A stretch of 6,703 nucleotides of DNA from contig CAJJTI010000107.1 in the NCBI GenBank assembly GCA_905194705.1, forward strand, positions 1 through 6,703, in the 5' to 3' direction. This DNA is from an uncultured Solobacterium sp. (lineage in GTDB: Bacteria > Bacillota_I > Bacilli_A > Erysipelotrichales > Erysipelotrichaceae). This document shows positions 6,591 through 6,703 of this stretch, in pieces (position 1 is the stretch's first letter; every line of letters begins with the position of its first letter). The position numbers were made by a program, and so were the translations under genes. Below the pieces are notes generated by a model. That model was not told the DNA's origin and did not search any database. It saw nothing but the letters and a program-made list of their open reading frames with translations.

Positions 6591-6703
6591 CTATGCAAGC
6601 CTCTTCCACTGCTTGCTGCACTTATAATAAAAATAGAACATACATCTTTCTACCTGCTCGCATCTGACCGGTGCACTCTCGATATTGCACTGGCAATTTA
6701 CAA
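6591..6703 (-). CDS. C-terminal end of an unrecognised cysteine-rich protein (partial)
   Basis: An open frame enters from the right edge (first full codon at 6701) and ends with TAG at 6593-6591, giving 36 residues. It begins VNCQCNIESAPVRCEQ and ends FYFYYKCSKQWKRLA. Five cysteines have spacing C-x-C-x8-C-x5-C-x7-C (counted from the visible frame), which could bind a metal, though I recognise no named family. Supporting it as coding: the stop lies 16 bases before a strong terminator in the same direction, and residue composition looks protein-like while the other two frames have stops. Its GC content is visibly higher than that of the genes to its left. A start inside the window (ATG at 6641) would leave only 16 codons, so the gene most likely begins outside. 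Confidence 0.55.
   Translation of the reverse strand, partial: VNCQCNIESAPVRCEQVERCMFYFYYKCSKQWKRLA

Noticed and set aside
6591..6641. The segment MFYFYYKCSKQ as a frameshifted missing N-terminus of Spx
   Set aside because: It loosely resembles the start of Spx (aromatic strand, then Cys), but it lacks the second cysteine, is in frame with upstream Cys-rich coding sequence, ends in a stop and is cut off by a terminator, so chance similarity is more likely.

Overview
The window is an AT-rich, low-GC Firmicutes chromosome segment. Every gene I can support lies on the minus strand, so it reads biologically from right to left. The gene order mnmA - recD2 - alaS resembles the trmU/yrrC/alaS neighbourhood I recall from Bacillus. 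A Mollicutes/Erysipelotrichia-like insert in MnmA, an Spx-family regulator and an alanine T-box all point to a Firmicutes lineage, probably an Erysipelotrichia-type gut bacterium. That placement is inference from sequence style, not from a search.

Layout from right to left: (a) 6591-6703 holds the last 36 codons of a cysteine-rich protein I do not recognise, which runs off the right edge. (b) A strong, nearly continuous hairpin terminator follows (6534-6575). (c) An Spx/ArsC-family reading frame (6142-6546) has its only upstream ATG inside the 3' arm of that terminator, and it lacks the N-terminal CxxC part of the fold. (d) One base later, mnmA (tRNA 2-thiouridylase, 5004-6140) begins, apparently translationally coupled. 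(e) A 115-base gap holds a weak hairpin and a clear terminator whose U-tract abuts the ribosome binding site of the next gene. (f) recD2 (2702-4888) encodes a complete SF1B helicase. (g) A promoter and complete T-box leader (about 2428-2697) carry a GCU (alanine) specifier, antiterminator and terminator. (h) alaS (1-2427) encodes alanyl-tRNA synthetase and is cut by the left edge after 809 codons, with only the tail of the C-terminal domain missing.

The functional themes are tRNA charging (alaS), tRNA wobble modification (mnmA), DNA repair (recD2) and a thiol-stress-type regulator remnant or variant (spx-like). The alaS leader is a textbook tRNA-Ala-sensing riboswitch. There is no other terminator between recD2 and alaS, so the T-box attenuator probably also ends recD2 transcripts. 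The least ordinary part is the right end, where a terminator appears joined directly to a 5'-truncated spx gene next to a cysteine-rich gene of higher GC. I see no CRISPR array, rRNA, tRNA, insertion sequence or other mobile element that I can support.
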